Below, piece by piece: positions 36,088 through 45,082 of a DNA stretch of 64,000 nt; position 1 is the first letter of the stretch; every line of letters starts with the position of its first letter. Origin of the DNA: Rhizobium sp. BG4 (GTDB taxonomy: Bacteria; Pseudomonadota; Alphaproteobacteria; Rhizobiales; Rhizobiaceae). Location of the stretch: positions 496,001 to 560,000 of the forward strand of contig NZ_CP044125.1 in NCBI RefSeq assembly GCF_016864575.1, read 5' to 3'. The notes beneath the pieces were generated by a model. It did not search any database. It saw only the letters and a program-made list of their open reading frames with translations, and was not told the origin of the DNA. A program made the translations under genes and the position numbers.

Positions 36088-37308
36088 TCAGTTGGTCTTC
36101 TTTTTCTTCTGGGCGGCAGGCGCATCCGCCTGTGCTTCGGGCTGGCCGTCCACCGCGATATTCGGATCGGCGCCCTTGTCGGCTTCCAGCTTGCGCCAGC
36201 GCCTGACATTGGCATTGTGGTCGTCGAGGGTGGCCGCGAAGACGTGGCCGCCGGTGCCGTCGGCAACGAAATAGAGGTCCTCGGTCTTCCAAGGGTTAGC
36301 CACGGCTTCCAGCGCATCGCGGCCCGGATTGGCAATCGGCGTCGGCGGCAGGCCCTTGATGATATAGGTGTTGAAGGGCGTGTCCTTCTTCAGGTCCGAC
36401 TGATAGATCGGCCGGTCAGCCGGCTTGCCGTCGCCGCCGAAGAGGCCGTAAATGATCGTCGGATCCGACTGCAGGCGCATGCCCTTGCCGAGACGGTTGA
36501 GGAAGACGGAGGCGACATGGGCGCGCTCGTCCGGCACGCCGGTTTCCTTCTCGACGATCGAGGCGAGTGCCACCAGCTCTTCCTTCGACTTCAGCTGAAG
36601 CGCCGGATCGCGCTTGTCCCAGATCTGCTCGACGAGCTTGGTCTGGGCGGCTGCCATCTGGTCGACGATCTCGCCGCGCTTAGTGCCGCGCGAGAACTTG
36701 TATGTATCCGGCCGCAGGCTGCCTTCAGCAGGAAGCACGGTCGGCAGCTCGCCTTCCAGAACCTGGTCCTCGTTCATGCGATTGAACATCTGGCGGACCG
36801 TCAGGCCCTCAGGGAAGGAAATCGAATAGAGGATCGACTTGCCCGACTTCAGCAGCTCCATGATGTCGTTCATGGAAGCCTTGGCCTTGATCTCGTATTC
36901 ACCAGCCTTCAGGCTTTCGCCTTCGTTCAGATGGGTGGCCGTCAGATAGCGGAAGATGCGGGCGTCGGAGATGATGTTGTTGCGCTCGAGATTGCTCGAA
37001 ATCTCGGAGAGACCGGCGCCGCTGCGAACGATGAAGTTGGTGTTCGTCTCGAGCGGGCCCGGATCCTGATAGCTCGAGATCGCGTAGTAGAAGGCAAAGA
37101 CCGCCGCGGCGCAGCCGAGCACCACCAGCGTCATCACGAAATTGAGGAAGATCACGACCTGGCTGCGCGCCTTCTTGGAGCGCTTCGGCGGCTCCGGAAC
37201 GCGTTCCGGGCGCAGCGCTTCAGTCGGCGATTTCGGAATGATCCGGCCGTTCTGTGCCTGCTGCTCGCCCTGACCCGGCGTTTCGTTGCTCTGGTTCGTG
37301 TCGCTCAC
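36088..37308 (-). CDS. mltG: Endolytic murein transglycosylase MltG (YceG-like)
   Basis: A 406-residue inner-membrane protein with a proline- and charge-rich cytoplasmic N-terminus, one transmembrane helix near residues 50-75, a LysM-like region and the YceG domain. The catalytic Glu is in LASIVEKETGVPDERAHVA, followed by FLNRLGKGMRLQSDPT, INPI-like TPFNTYIIKGLPPTPIANPG. It cuts nascent glycan strands and limits their length. I choose GTG 37308, with GAGG 7 nt upstream; an ATG further up lacks support. It has a lysine-rich tail. It follows fabF, as in many proteobacteria. Confidence 0.92.
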   Translation of the reverse strand: MSDTNQSNETPGQGEQQAQNGRIIPKSPTEALRPERVPEPPKRSKKARSQVVIFLNFVMTLVVLGCAAAVFAFYYAISSYQDPGPLETNTNFIVRSGAGLSEISSNLERNNIISDARIFRYLTATHLNEGESLKAGEYEIKAKASMNDIMELLKSGKSILYSISFPEGLTVRQMFNRMNEDQVLEGELPTVLPAEGSLRPDTYKFSRGTKRGEIVDQMAAAQTKLVEQIWDKRDPALQLKSKEELVALASIVEKETGVPDERAHVASVFLNRLGKGMRLQSDPTIIYGLFGGDGKPADRPIYQSDLKKDTPFNTYIIKGLPPTPIANPGRDALEAVANPWKTEDLYFVADGTGGHVFAATLDDHNANVRRWRKLEADKGADPNIAVDGQPEAQADAPAAQKKKKTN

Positions 37309-37437
37309 CCGGCATTCCTCTATATTTGGCCCCGTCTGCTTTTTAAGAAGCAATACGGCAAAAAACAGGTGGGCCGCCGCCACGAGGTGCCGGCCCTGCC
37401 TTCGTGCTCTGCCAAAATGCGCCGTGGCGCCCGCCTG

Positions 37438-38700
37438 TTAGGCGGCGTAGCGGCGCAGAACCAGCGATGCGTTGGTACCGCCGAATCCGAAGGAATTCGA
37501 CAGTGCCACATTGATTTCCCGCTGACGAGCCTTGTGCGGAACGAGATCGATGGCCGTTTCGCGCTCGGGGTTGTCGAGGTTCAGCGTCGGCGGGGCGACG
37601 TTGTCGCGGATCGCCAGCGTCGTGAAGATCGCTTCGATAGCGCCTGCGGCACCGAGAAGGTGACCCGTTGCCGACTTGGTGGACGACATCGAGATCTTCG
37701 AAGCGGCATTGCCGACGAGGCGCTCGACGGCGCCGAGCTCGATCGTGTCGGCCATGGTCGAGGTGCCGTGGGCGTTGATGTAGTCGATATCGGCAGGCGT
37801 CAGGCCGGCGCGCTTCAGCGCCATCGCCATGCAGCGCTGTGCGCCTTCGCCGTCTTCCGACGGTGCGGTGATGTGATAGGCGTCGCCCGACAGACCATAG
37901 CCGACGACTTCGGCATAGATCTTGGCGCCGCGCGCCAGCGCATGTTCCAGCTCTTCGAGAACGACGATGCCGGCGCCCTCGCCCATGACGAAGCCGTCAC
38001 GGTCCTTGTCGTAGGGACGCGAAGCCTTGGTCGGGTCGTCGTTGTGCTGGGTCGACAGCGCCTTGCAGGCGGCAAAGCCCGCGAGCGAAATGCGGCTGAC
38101 CGGGGATTCGGTACCGCCGGCAACCATGACATCGGCATCGCCGAGTGCGATCAGACGGGCAGCATCGCCGATGGCGTGCGCGCCGGTCGAGCAGGCGGTG
38201 ACGACGGAGTGGTTCGGGCCGCGCAGCTTGTGGCGGATCGATACCTGGCCGGAGACCAGGTTGATCAGGCGGCCGGGAATGAAGAATGGAGAGATGCGGC
38301 GCGGGCCCTTGTCGCGCAGCGTATAGCCCGCTTCGACGATGCCCTCGATGCCACCGATGCCGGAACCGATCAGCACGCCGGTGGCGATCTGGTCCTCGTC
38401 GGTCTGTGGATGCCAGTTTGCATCCTTCAGCGCCATGTCGGCCGCAGCCATGCCGTAGATGATGAAGGGATCGACCTTGCGCTGTTCCTTCGGCTCCATC
38501 CAGTCATCGGGATTGAAGGTGCCTTCGGTGCCGTCACCGACGGGAATGCGGCAGGCGATCTTGGCGGGAAGATCTTCGACTTCGAACTCGGTTACGAGGC
38601 GGGCACCGTTCTTGCCTTCGAGCAGACGCTTCCAGGTGATTTCAGTTCCGCATCCCAAGGGTGATACCATACCGGTACCGGTGATAACGACCCGTCTCAT
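37438..38700 (-). CDS. fabF: 3-oxoacyl-[acyl-carrier-protein] synthase II
   Basis: A 420-residue condensing enzyme that extends acyl-ACP with malonyl-ACP. The active-site Cys is C170 in VTACSTGAHAIGD; the two catalytic histidines are in INAHGTST and ATGHLLGAAGA, and the C-terminus FGFGGTNASLVLRR is typical. It follows acpP on the same strand, with a hairpin in the 92-bp gap that could lower its expression relative to acpP. Confidence 0.97.
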   Translation of the reverse strand: MRRVVITGTGMVSPLGCGTEITWKRLLEGKNGARLVTEFEVEDLPAKIACRIPVGDGTEGTFNPDDWMEPKEQRKVDPFIIYGMAAADMALKDANWHPQTDEDQIATGVLIGSGIGGIEGIVEAGYTLRDKGPRRISPFFIPGRLINLVSGQVSIRHKLRGPNHSVVTACSTGAHAIGDAARLIALGDADVMVAGGTESPVSRISLAGFAACKALSTQHNDDPTKASRPYDKDRDGFVMGEGAGIVVLEELEHALARGAKIYAEVVGYGLSGDAYHITAPSEDGEGAQRCMAMALKRAGLTPADIDYINAHGTSTMADTIELGAVERLVGNAASKISMSSTKSATGHLLGAAGAIEAIFTTLAIRDNVAPPTLNLDNPERETAIDLVPHKARQREINVALSNSFGFGGTNASLVLRRYAA

Positions 38701-38750
38701 CGAGTGTCCCCGCCTATAGTCTTCTTGAAATTGGGCTTAGCCCCAAATGA

Positions 38751-38777
38751 AAAGGGCGGACTCGTGGCCCGCCCTTT
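38751..38777 (-). terminator. Hairpin between acpP and fabF, possible partial terminator
   Basis: On the minus strand AAAGGGCGG, a 9-nt loop and CCGCCCTTT form a perfect 9-bp stem followed by TTCATTTGG. It lies just past the acpP stop. A leaky terminator would explain high acyl carrier protein with less FabF. Confidence 0.7.
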
Positions 38778-38792
38778 GAAAATCGCTCAGGA

Positions 38793-39029
38793 TTAAGCCT
38801 GGGCCTTTTCGATGAACTTGACTGCGTCGCCGACGGTCAGGATCGAGTCAGCTGCGTCGTCAGGAATTTCAACGCCGAATTCTTCTTCGAACGCCATGAC
38901 CAGTTCGACGGTGTCGAGCGAGTCTGCGCCCAGATCGTCGATAAAGCTTGCGCCTTCGACAACCTTGTCGGCATCGACGCCAAGATGATCAATAACAATT
39001 TTCTTTACGCGTTCTGCGATATCGCTCAT
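38793..39029 (-). CDS. acpP: Acyl carrier protein
   Basis: A 78-residue acidic helical protein with the phosphopantetheine attachment site S37 in [12 protein letters not shown]. It carries growing acyl chains in fatty-acid synthesis. Its length and sequence are those of the housekeeping AcpP, not of the specialised rhizobial carriers NodF or AcpXL. It has its own upstream region of 287 bp after fabG. Confidence 0.98.
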   Translation of the reverse strand: MSDIAERVKKIVIDHLGVDADKVVEGASFIDDLGADSLDTVELVMAFEEEFGVEIPDDAADSILTVGDAVKFIEKAQA

Positions 39030-39225
39030 GTCGGTTTCCTCGACCTTATGTCCTGATCAGAGTGCCTTCTGGCACCCCTACCCTGTTTCAGCCTACGGCG
39101 CCCTCTCGACGCCTTCAGCAAACTCGTTGGCCCGGCTTCCAGGTGTACCAGGCTGGCTCAAAGCCTGCCGGTTCGCCTTGTTTCTCGGGACGACTGTTCA
39201 CAGTCATTGGCCCGCTTAACACGGT

Positions 39226-39254
39226 TTATGTCTGCCGCAAAGCCAGAAAATCAA
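39226..39254 (-). promoter_or_regulatory. Possible promoter of acpP
   Basis: Minus strand TTGATT (39249-39254), 17-nt spacer, ACATAA (39226-39231), about 195 nt before the acpP start. Downstream lies a short perfect palindrome GACTGT TC ACAGTC (39192-39205). The match to sigma-70 sites is fair only. Confidence 0.3.
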
Positions 39255-39316
39255 CCCCGCCAGATTGGTCAACACGCTATTGACGTGAAAAACGGTGACG
39301 GGGCCGGTTTCCTGTT

Positions 39317-40054
39317 TCAGATCATGGCCATGCCGCCGTTTACGTGCAGCGTCTGGCCCGTCATGTAGGCTGCTTCGTTGGAAGCGAGATAGGTAACGGC
39401 AGAAGCAACTTCGGCGCCCGTGCCCATGCGCTTCATCGGGATCGCGCCCATGATCGCGTCCTTCTGCTTGTCGTTCAGCTTGCCGGTCATGGCAGACTCG
39501 ATGAAGCCGGGGGCGACGCAGTTGACGGTGACGTTGCGGGTGGCGATCTCCTGCGCCAGCGACTTGGTGAAGCCGATCATGCCGGCCTTGGAAGCACAGT
39601 AGTTTGCCTGGCCCGGATTGCCGGTGACGCCGACGATCGACGTGATGTTGATGATGCGGCCGAAGCGGCGACGCATCATCGGATGGGTCAGCTCGCGGGT
39701 CAGCAGGAACATCGAGGTCAGGTTGACTTCGATGACGGCGTCCCAGTCCTCGTCGCTCATGCGAACGAAGAGGCCATCCTTGGTGATGCCGGCATTGTTG
39801 ACGAGAATATCGACGCCGCCGAGCTCTTCTTCGGCCTTGGCGCCGAGCGCCTTGACTTCGTCACGGTTCGACAGGTTCGCCGGGAAGATCTTGACGCGGT
39901 CGCCGAGATCGGCGGCCAGCGCTTCGAGCTTTTCGACGCGCGTGCCGTGCAGGCCGACGATGGCACCCTGCTTGTGGAGGATACGGGCGATTTCCTCGCC
40001 GATGCCGCCGGATGCGCCTGTGACGAGAGCCTTGCGGCCGGTAAGATCGAGCAT
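39317..40054 (-). CDS. fabG: 3-oxoacyl-[acyl-carrier-protein] reductase
   Basis: A 245-residue SDR that reduces 3-oxoacyl-ACP with NADPH. Cofactor motif TGASGGIG (12-19), NNAG (87-89 region) and triad S139, Y152, K156 (YCASKAG) are complete; the C-terminal GQTLHVNGGMAMI is the FabG ending. It lies 30 bp after fabD, so the two are co-transcribed. Confidence 0.97.
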   Translation of the reverse strand: MLDLTGRKALVTGASGGIGEEIARILHKQGAIVGLHGTRVEKLEALAADLGDRVKIFPANLSNRDEVKALGAKAEEELGGVDILVNNAGITKDGLFVRMSDEDWDAVIEVNLTSMFLLTRELTHPMMRRRFGRIINITSIVGVTGNPGQANYCASKAGMIGFTKSLAQEIATRNVTVNCVAPGFIESAMTGKLNDKQKDAIMGAIPMKRMGTGAEVASAVTYLASNEAAYMTGQTLHVNGGMAMI

Positions 40055-40084
40055 GGATGCGTTCCTTATGTCTGGTGGGGCCGA

Positions 40085-41029
40085 TCAGGCCATGAGGGCG
40101 GCGACGGCTGCGTCGATATCGGCGGCCGTATTGACTGCAATGCCATTGACCGTCTTGTCGATGCGGCGCGCGAGGCCCGTCAGCACCTTGCCGGAGCCGA
40201 GCTCGTAGAGCGTCGTGACGTTATTTGCGGCGAACCATTCGACCGTCTCGCGCCAGCGGACCTGGCCGGTGACCTGCTCGACGAGAAGCTTGGCAATCTC
40301 GTCTGCATCGCTGACCGGTGCAGCGCGGACATTGGCGATGACGGGAACGATCGGATTGGACTTGGCAACGCCGGCGAGCGCTTCACGCATCGCGTCTGCG
40401 GCCGGCGCCATCAACGTTGAATGGAAGGGCGCGGAGACCGGCAGCAGGATGGCGCGCTTGGCGCCCTTGTCGGTCGCGAGCGCCGCAGCCTTTTCGACGG
40501 CTGCCTTCTCGCCGGAGATGACCAGCTGACCGCCGCCATTGTCGTTGGCGATCTGGACCGAACCGAGGGCGGACGCCTCTTCGCAGACGGCGATGACGTC
40601 AGCCTGCTCGAGGCCGATGATCGCGGCCATGGCCCCGACGCCGACCGGAACGGCTGCCTGCATGGCATTGCCGCGGATGCGCAGAAGACGGGCGGTATCG
40701 GCGAGCGAGAAGGTGCCGGCAGCGCAGAGTGCGGAATATTCGCCGAGCGAATGGCCGGCGACATAGGAAACCTTGGACTTGAGATCGAGGCCCTTGGCCT
40801 GCAGAACGCGAATGACGGCCATGGAGACGGCCATCAGCGCCGGCTGGGCGTTCGCCGTCAGCGTCAGCGTCTCTTCGGGACCTTCGAACATGATGGAGGA
40901 CAGCTTTTCGCCGAGCGCCTCGTCGACTTCATCGAAGACAGCGCGGGCTTCGGCGAAGTTTTCGGCAAGCTCCTTGCCCATGCCGACAGCCTGGCTGCCT
41001 TGGCCCGGAAATGTAAAAGCGACCGTCAT
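40085..41029 (-). CDS. fabD: Malonyl-CoA:ACP transacylase
   Basis: A 314-residue enzyme that loads malonyl groups onto ACP. FTFPGQGSQAVGMGKE opens the protein; the nucleophile is S94 in GHSLGEYSAL and the partner His is in SAPFHSTLM. It is first of the minus-strand fab genes (fabD-fabG-acpP-fabF). About 200 bp separate it from the divergent aldo/keto reductase. Confidence 0.97.
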   Translation of the reverse strand: MTVAFTFPGQGSQAVGMGKELAENFAEARAVFDEVDEALGEKLSSIMFEGPEETLTLTANAQPALMAVSMAVIRVLQAKGLDLKSKVSYVAGHSLGEYSALCAAGTFSLADTARLLRIRGNAMQAAVPVGVGAMAAIIGLEQADVIAVCEEASALGSVQIANDNGGGQLVISGEKAAVEKAAALATDKGAKRAILLPVSAPFHSTLMAPAADAMREALAGVAKSNPIVPVIANVRAAPVSDADEIAKLLVEQVTGQVRWRETVEWFAANNVTTLYELGSGKVLTGLARRIDKTVNGIAVNTAADIDAAVAALMA

Positions 41030-41233
41030 TTCTATATCCCTATTATGTCATTTGGGCGATTTCGCCTCCAATTGACGTTCTTTCCTGAGGAGTCAATAGC
41101 CCGTTCGCGGTCTCCAGAGCCTTTTGCAGGTGCGAAAAACCGGGCTTTTTGCACTTGCGCTCGCCGAATTCGCACTTAAATTTGCGCCGCCCCAGCGCGG
41201 GTTCCGCCGCACACTTGCTTTCAAGGTTTTCCA

Positions 41234-42277
41234 ATGAAGTTCAACAAATTAGGCCGTACAGACATATCGGTTTCGCAAATCTGCCTCGGCACCATGACCT
41301 GGGGCTCGCAGAACAGCGAGGCAGAAGCCCACGCGCAGATGGATTACGCCGTCGAAAAGGGCGTGAACTTCTTCGACACCGCCGAACTCTATCCGACGAC
41401 GCCGCTTTCCTCGGAAACCTACGGCCACACCGAAGAATTCATCGGCAGCTGGTTCGCAAAGACCGGCAAGCGCAAGGACATCGTGCTGGCGACCAAGGTA
41501 GCCGGCCACGGGCGCTCCTACATCCGCGGCGGCGAAGGCGCCGATGCCAAGAACATCAAGCTTGCCGTCGAAGCCAGCCTCAAGCGCCTGAAGACCGACT
41601 ATATCGACCTCTACCAGATCCACTGGCCGAACCGTGGCCATTTCCATTTCCGCCAGAACTGGCACTACGACCCCTTCAAGCAGGACCGCGCCAAAGCCGT
41701 CGCCAACATTCTCGATATTCTTGAGGCGACGGATATCCTGGTGAAGGAAGGCAAGGTGCGCGCGCTCGGTCTCTCCAACGAGACGACCTGGGGCATCCAG
41801 AAGTACCTGACGCTCTCGGAGCAGAAGGGCCTGCCGCGCGTCGCCAGCGTCCAGAACGAATATAACCTCCTCTATCGTCACTTCGATCTGGATCTCGCCG
41901 AACTCTCGCATCACGAAGATGTCGGCCTGCTCGCCTATTCGCCGCTCGCCGCCGGCATTCTCTCCGGCAAGTATCAGAGTGGCGTGAAGCCTGAGGGATC
42001 GCGCGCCTCGATCAACGGCGACCTCGGCGGCCGCCTGCAGCCGCTGCAGGAAGCACCGACCAAGGCCTATATCGAGATCGCCGCCAACCACGGCCTCGAC
42101 CCCTCGGCCATGGCACTCGCCTTCTGCCTCACCCGCCGCTTCATGGCCTCGGTGATCATCGGCGCGACGACGATAGAACAGCTGACGACCGATCTCAGCT
42201 CGGTCGATGTGAAGCTGTCGGGCGACGTGCTTGCCGAGATCGAGAAGGTCCACCGGCAGTATCCGATGCCGCTTTGA
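41234..42277 (+). CDS. Aldo/keto reductase (Tas-like)
   Basis: A 347-residue (alpha/beta)8 NADPH-dependent oxidoreductase. The start MKFNKLGRTDISVSQICLG, the catalytic tetrad (FFDTAELYP with D and Y, K in LATKVAG, H in YQIHWPN) and the C-terminal cofactor region SVIIGATTIEQL are all present. The long loop after H (RGHFHFRQNWHYDPFK) is typical of the E. coli Tas group. It is probably a detoxifying carbonyl reductase; the substrate is unknown. A GC-rich hairpin follows the stop. Confidence 0.9.
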   Translation: MKFNKLGRTDISVSQICLGTMTWGSQNSEAEAHAQMDYAVEKGVNFFDTAELYPTTPLSSETYGHTEEFIGSWFAKTGKRKDIVLATKVAGHGRSYIRGGEGADAKNIKLAVEASLKRLKTDYIDLYQIHWPNRGHFHFRQNWHYDPFKQDRAKAVANILDILEATDILVKEGKVRALGLSNETTWGIQKYLTLSEQKGLPRVASVQNEYNLLYRHFDLDLAELSHHEDVGLLAYSPLAAGILSGKYQSGVKPEGSRASINGDLGGRLQPLQEAPTKAYIEIAANHGLDPSAMALAFCLTRRFMASVIIGATTIEQLTTDLSSVDVKLSGDVLAEIEKVHRQYPMPL

Positions 42278-42288
42278 TCATAGAGAAA

Positions 42289-42313
42289 GGCCGCGCGTGC
42301 GAAACGTGCGGCC
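42289..42313 (+). terminator. Hairpin after the aldo/keto reductase gene
   Basis: GGCCGCGCGT (42289-42298), 5-nt loop, ACGTGCGGCC (42304-42313); nine of ten pairs. It begins 12 nt after the stop, without a clear T tract. Confidence 0.5.
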
Positions 42314-42565
42314 AGCCCTTGCCTTCTGCCGAAAAATCCGTATAAGCGCCCCTGTTCGAAACCCGGTCTTCTGGCTGGTGGCTGAACGGAGGGCCGGTTT
42401 CCTTTAGGGGAATCGTTCGGAACGGAAGCGTTCCAGCCTCCCGTGTCTCCGCTCTCGACCGTCTCGGAAACGCTTTTCTTGCCTGGGTCCGCCCAATCAG
42501 GAGCAGTCGTTGAGGCTTAGCCGCCGAATACCGGGTTGACCAAACGCAAGAAAGGCAAAGCTGTC
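42314..42565 (+). promoter_or_regulatory. Leader and promoter region of the rpsF operon
   Basis: No gene. The 252 nt contain several GC-rich inverted segments, among them GGAACGGAAGCGTTCC at 42419-42434 and a CCGCCGAATACCGGG stretch about 42521-42535, shortly before rpsF. In many bacteria the S6-S18 complex binds a leader hairpin to repress this operon; a site of that kind is likely here but I cannot prove the fold. Confidence 0.4.
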
Positions 42566-43024
42566 ATGGCTCTTTATGAACATGTATTCCTTGCCCGGCA
42601 GGATATTTCCGCTCAGCAGGTCGACGCCCTCGTAGAACAGTACAAGGGTGTGATCGAAGCTAACGGCGGTAAGGTCGGGCGCGTCGAAAACTGGGGCCTC
42701 AAGTCCCTCACGTACCGCATCAAGAAGAACCGCAAGGCACATTACGTCCTCGTGGACATCGATGCACCGGCAGCTGCGATCCAGGAAATGGAACGTCAGA
42801 TGCGCATCAGCGAAGACGTCCTGCGCTACATGACGATCGCTGTTGAAAAGCACGAAGAAGGCCCGTCTGCCATGATGCAGAAGCGCGACCGCGACGACCG
42901 CGGCCCGCGTGAAGGTGGCGACCGTGGCCCGCGCCGCGAGTTCGGTGACCGTCCGCCGCGCCGTGACGGCGACTTCCAGCGTGGCCCGCGTCCTGATCGC
43001 GCTCCCCGCGAAGACCGTGCATAA
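42566..43024 (+). CDS. rpsF: 30S ribosomal protein S6
   Basis: A 152-residue protein. Residues 1-100 are the S6 domain ([42 protein letters not shown]). The last 45 or so residues are a low-complexity tail of R, G, D and P repeats ([19 protein letters not shown]), common in alphaproteobacterial S6. S6 binds S18 in the 30S platform. I start at ATG 42566; an in-frame TTG at 42536 adds nothing conserved. rpsR follows 12 bp later. Confidence 0.96.
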   Translation: MALYEHVFLARQDISAQQVDALVEQYKGVIEANGGKVGRVENWGLKSLTYRIKKNRKAHYVLVDIDAPAAAIQEMERQMRISEDVLRYMTIAVEKHEEGPSAMMQKRDRDDRGPREGGDRGPRREFGDRPPRRDGDFQRGPRPDRAPREDRA

Positions 43025-43036
43025 GGAGATATAAGA

Positions 43037-43285
43037 ATGTCTGAAGCTTCCTCCGCTCCGGTCCGCCGCCCGTTCCATCGCCGCCGCAAGACCTGCCCGT
43101 TCTCGGGCGCTAATGCTCCGCGCATCGACTACAAGGACGTCCGTCTCCTGCAGCGCTACATTTCCGAGCGCGGCAAGATCGTTCCGTCCCGTATCACGGC
43201 TGTTTCGCAGAAGAAGCAGCGCGAACTCGCTCAGGCGATCAAGCGCGCCCGCTTCCTCGGCCTGCTGCCGTACGTCGTCGCCTAA
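43037..43285 (+). CDS. rpsR: 30S ribosomal protein S18
   Basis: An 82-residue basic protein. [19 protein letters not shown] and FISERGKI-like [14 protein letters not shown] are the S18 signature, ending [14 protein letters not shown]18 pairs with S6 on the 30S subunit. A ribosome binding site AAGGAGAT lies before the ATG. A hairpin follows the gene. Confidence 0.98.
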   Translation: MSEASSAPVRRPFHRRRKTCPFSGANAPRIDYKDVRLLQRYISERGKIVPSRITAVSQKKQRELAQAIKRARFLGLLPYVVA

Positions 43286-43306
43286 TCGGCTGACGAGACC
43301 AAATCG

Positions 43307-43330
43307 AGGGAAGGCAGCAATGCCTTCCCT
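43307..43330 (+). terminator. Hairpin between rpsR and the DUF2232 gene
   Basis: AGGGAAGGCA, loop GCAA, TGCCTTCCCT: perfect 10-bp stem followed by TCTCCCTTTC. It may partly end the message or tune output between rpsFR and rplI. Confidence 0.7.
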
Positions 43331-43441
43331 TCTCCCTTTCGCGATGGGCGCGGATCGGAACTCTTAAAACCCATGTTGAGGCCTTTCTGAAACTGATTCA
43401 GAAAACGCCCTCTAACTGCTTGATGAAGCAGGACAGCGACC

Positions 43442-44425
43442 GTGAACAAACTGGACTTTAAAACGCTTTTGACCGGCGCCCTTGCCGGCATTACCGCCGC
43501 ACTGCTGGTGCTCGGCGCGAGCGTTCAATTGTCGTTCAGCGCCGTCCTTTACGCGGCTTCCGCGCTTCCCATTCTTCTCGTCGGCCTCGGCTGGGGCAAT
43601 GCTGCGGCCATCTCCGCCGTCGTGACTGCCGCCGTGCTCGGCGCCATCGCCATCTCGCCGACCTTCGCGCTGATGATGACGCTGGTGACGCTGCTGCCGG
43701 CCGGCTGGCTCAGCCACCTCGCCAATCTGGCGCGCCCCGCTTCCGAGCTCGGCGGTCCCGATCATCTGATGGCCTGGTATCCGCTGTCCGACATCCTGCT
43801 GCATCTCTGCGCACTCGTGACGCTCGCCGTCATCGTCACCGGCTTCATGATCGGCTACGGCCCGGATCTCGTCAGCCAGATGGTCGATGCGCTGTTCACG
43901 TCCTTTGCCCAGCAGCAGCCGGAAGTGAGCCTCGATCCGGCTGCGACGGCGCAGACCAAGTCGCTGCTGCTGCTGATGCTGCCAGCCATCCAGGGCGCCA
44001 TGTGGGTGGTGCTCTTGTTTGCTGCCTATTACATCGCGACCCGCATCGTGAACGCTTCGGGCCGGGCGCTGCGTCCGCGCGAAGACATTCCGTCCGCGCT
44101 TCGGATGAATCGCAACTCGATTTTCGTCTTCCTCGCCGGTCTGGCTGCCACCTTCTTCGGCGGCGTTCCGGCGATGATCGGAGCAACCGTCGTCGGCACG
44201 TTCGGCGCCGGCTTCCTGCTTTCCGGCTTCGCCTCGCTGCATTTCCGCACGCGCGGCAAGGACTGGCGCCTGCCGGCGCTGATCCTTCTCTACCTGGCAT
44301 CGCTCATCCTGATGCTGCCAGCCTTTTTCATCCTGGTCGTCGGCCTGTCCGATACGCGCAAAGCGATCGCACTGACCCCCAACAAGGATGCCGATGCCCC
44401 CAAACAAACAGATTCGAACATCTAA
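43442..44425 (+). CDS. DUF2232 family polytopic membrane protein
   Basis: A 327-residue inner-membrane protein with about eight hydrophobic helices (for instance ALLVLGASVQLSFSAVLYAAS, LILLYLASLILMLPAFFILVV). Its position between rpsR and rplI is conserved in alphaproteobacteria; the related family in Firmicutes (YybS) also sits beside rplI. Role unknown; an energy-coupling or vitamin transport link has been suggested for the wider superfamily only by fold. The start is GTG 43442. It is 15 bp upstream of rplI. Confidence 0.88.
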   Translation: MNKLDFKTLLTGALAGITAALLVLGASVQLSFSAVLYAASALPILLVGLGWGNAAAISAVVTAAVLGAIAISPTFALMMTLVTLLPAGWLSHLANLARPASELGGPDHLMAWYPLSDILLHLCALVTLAVIVTGFMIGYGPDLVSQMVDALFTSFAQQQPEVSLDPAATAQTKSLLLLMLPAIQGAMWVVLLFAAYYIATRIVNASGRALRPREDIPSALRMNRNSIFVFLAGLAATFFGGVPAMIGATVVGTFGAGFLLSGFASLHFRTRGKDWRLPALILLYLASLILMLPAFFILVVGLSDTRKAIALTPNKDADAPKQTDSNI

Positions 44426-44440
44426 GAAAGGAACTCTAAC

Positions 44441-45019
44441 ATGGACGTCATTCTCCTCGAACGTATCTCCAAGCTCGGCCAGATGGGCGAAACCGTAAAG
44501 GTTCGCGACGGCTTTGCTCGTAACTACCTCCTGCCGCTCGGCAAGGCTCTGCGCGCCAACGAAGCCAACAAGAAGCGCTTCGAAGCCGAGCGTGCAACGC
44601 TCGAAGCCCGTAACCTCGAGCGCAAGTCGGAAGCCCAGAAGGTTGCCGACGTTCTCGACGGCAAGTCCTTCATCGTCGTCCGTTCGGCTGGCGAAACCGG
44701 CCAGATGTACGGCTCGGTTGCTGCTCGCGACGTCGTCGACATCCTCGGCGCAGAAGGCTTCAACATCGGCCGCAACCAGGTTCACCTGAACACGCCGATC
44801 AAGGCAATCGGCCTGCACAAGGTTGAAATCCAGCTGCATTCGGAAGTCGAAATCCACGTTGAGCTCAACGTTGCCCGTTCGGCTGAAGAAGCTGAGCGCC
44901 AGGCCAAGGGCGAGACCCTGACCTCGGTTGACGCGATCTACGGCGTTGACGAAGACGCTCTGCGTCCGGAAGACTTCTTCGATCCGGAAGCTGACGGCCT
45001 CGACGAAGACGAAGCATAA
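44441..45019 (+). CDS. rplI: 50S ribosomal protein L9
   Basis: A 192-residue protein starting [21 protein letters not shown] and continuing [13 protein letters not shown], the L9 signature in the N-terminal domain, then the long connecting helix and C-terminal domain ([12 protein letters not shown]). It is longer than E. coli L9 (149) through an acidic C-terminal tail ([16 protein letters not shown]), usual in rhizobia. A ribosome binding site AAAGGAACTC precedes ATG. It ends at a strong terminator. Confidence 0.97.
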   Translation: MDVILLERISKLGQMGETVKVRDGFARNYLLPLGKALRANEANKKRFEAERATLEARNLERKSEAQKVADVLDGKSFIVVRSAGETGQMYGSVAARDVVDILGAEGFNIGRNQVHLNTPIKAIGLHKVEIQLHSEVEIHVELNVARSAEEAERQAKGETLTSVDAIYGVDEDALRPEDFFDPEADGLDEDEA

Positions 45020-45043
45020 GCTTCTCTCCGATACAGCATACGG

Positions 45044-45070
45044 AAAGCCCGGCCTCGTGCCGGGCTTTTT
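45044..45070. terminator. Bidirectional terminator between rplI and the HlyD-type gene
   Basis: AAAGCCCGGC (45044-45053), 5-nt loop, GCCGGGCTTT (45059-45068) with T-rich ends on both strands. It serves rplI and the convergent efflux operon, whose last stop is at 45083. Confidence 0.92.
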
Positions 45071-45082
45071 CGTTTCAGGGGC

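Noticed and set aside
36007-38664. 885-codon open frame opposite yicC, mltG and fabF
   Set aside because: It spans several real genes and their gaps on the other strand, with low-complexity charged translation.
38793-39029. Specialised carrier protein NodF or AcpXL
   Set aside because: Sequence around the serine ([10 protein letters not shown]) and location with fabF, fabG and fabD identify the housekeeping AcpP.
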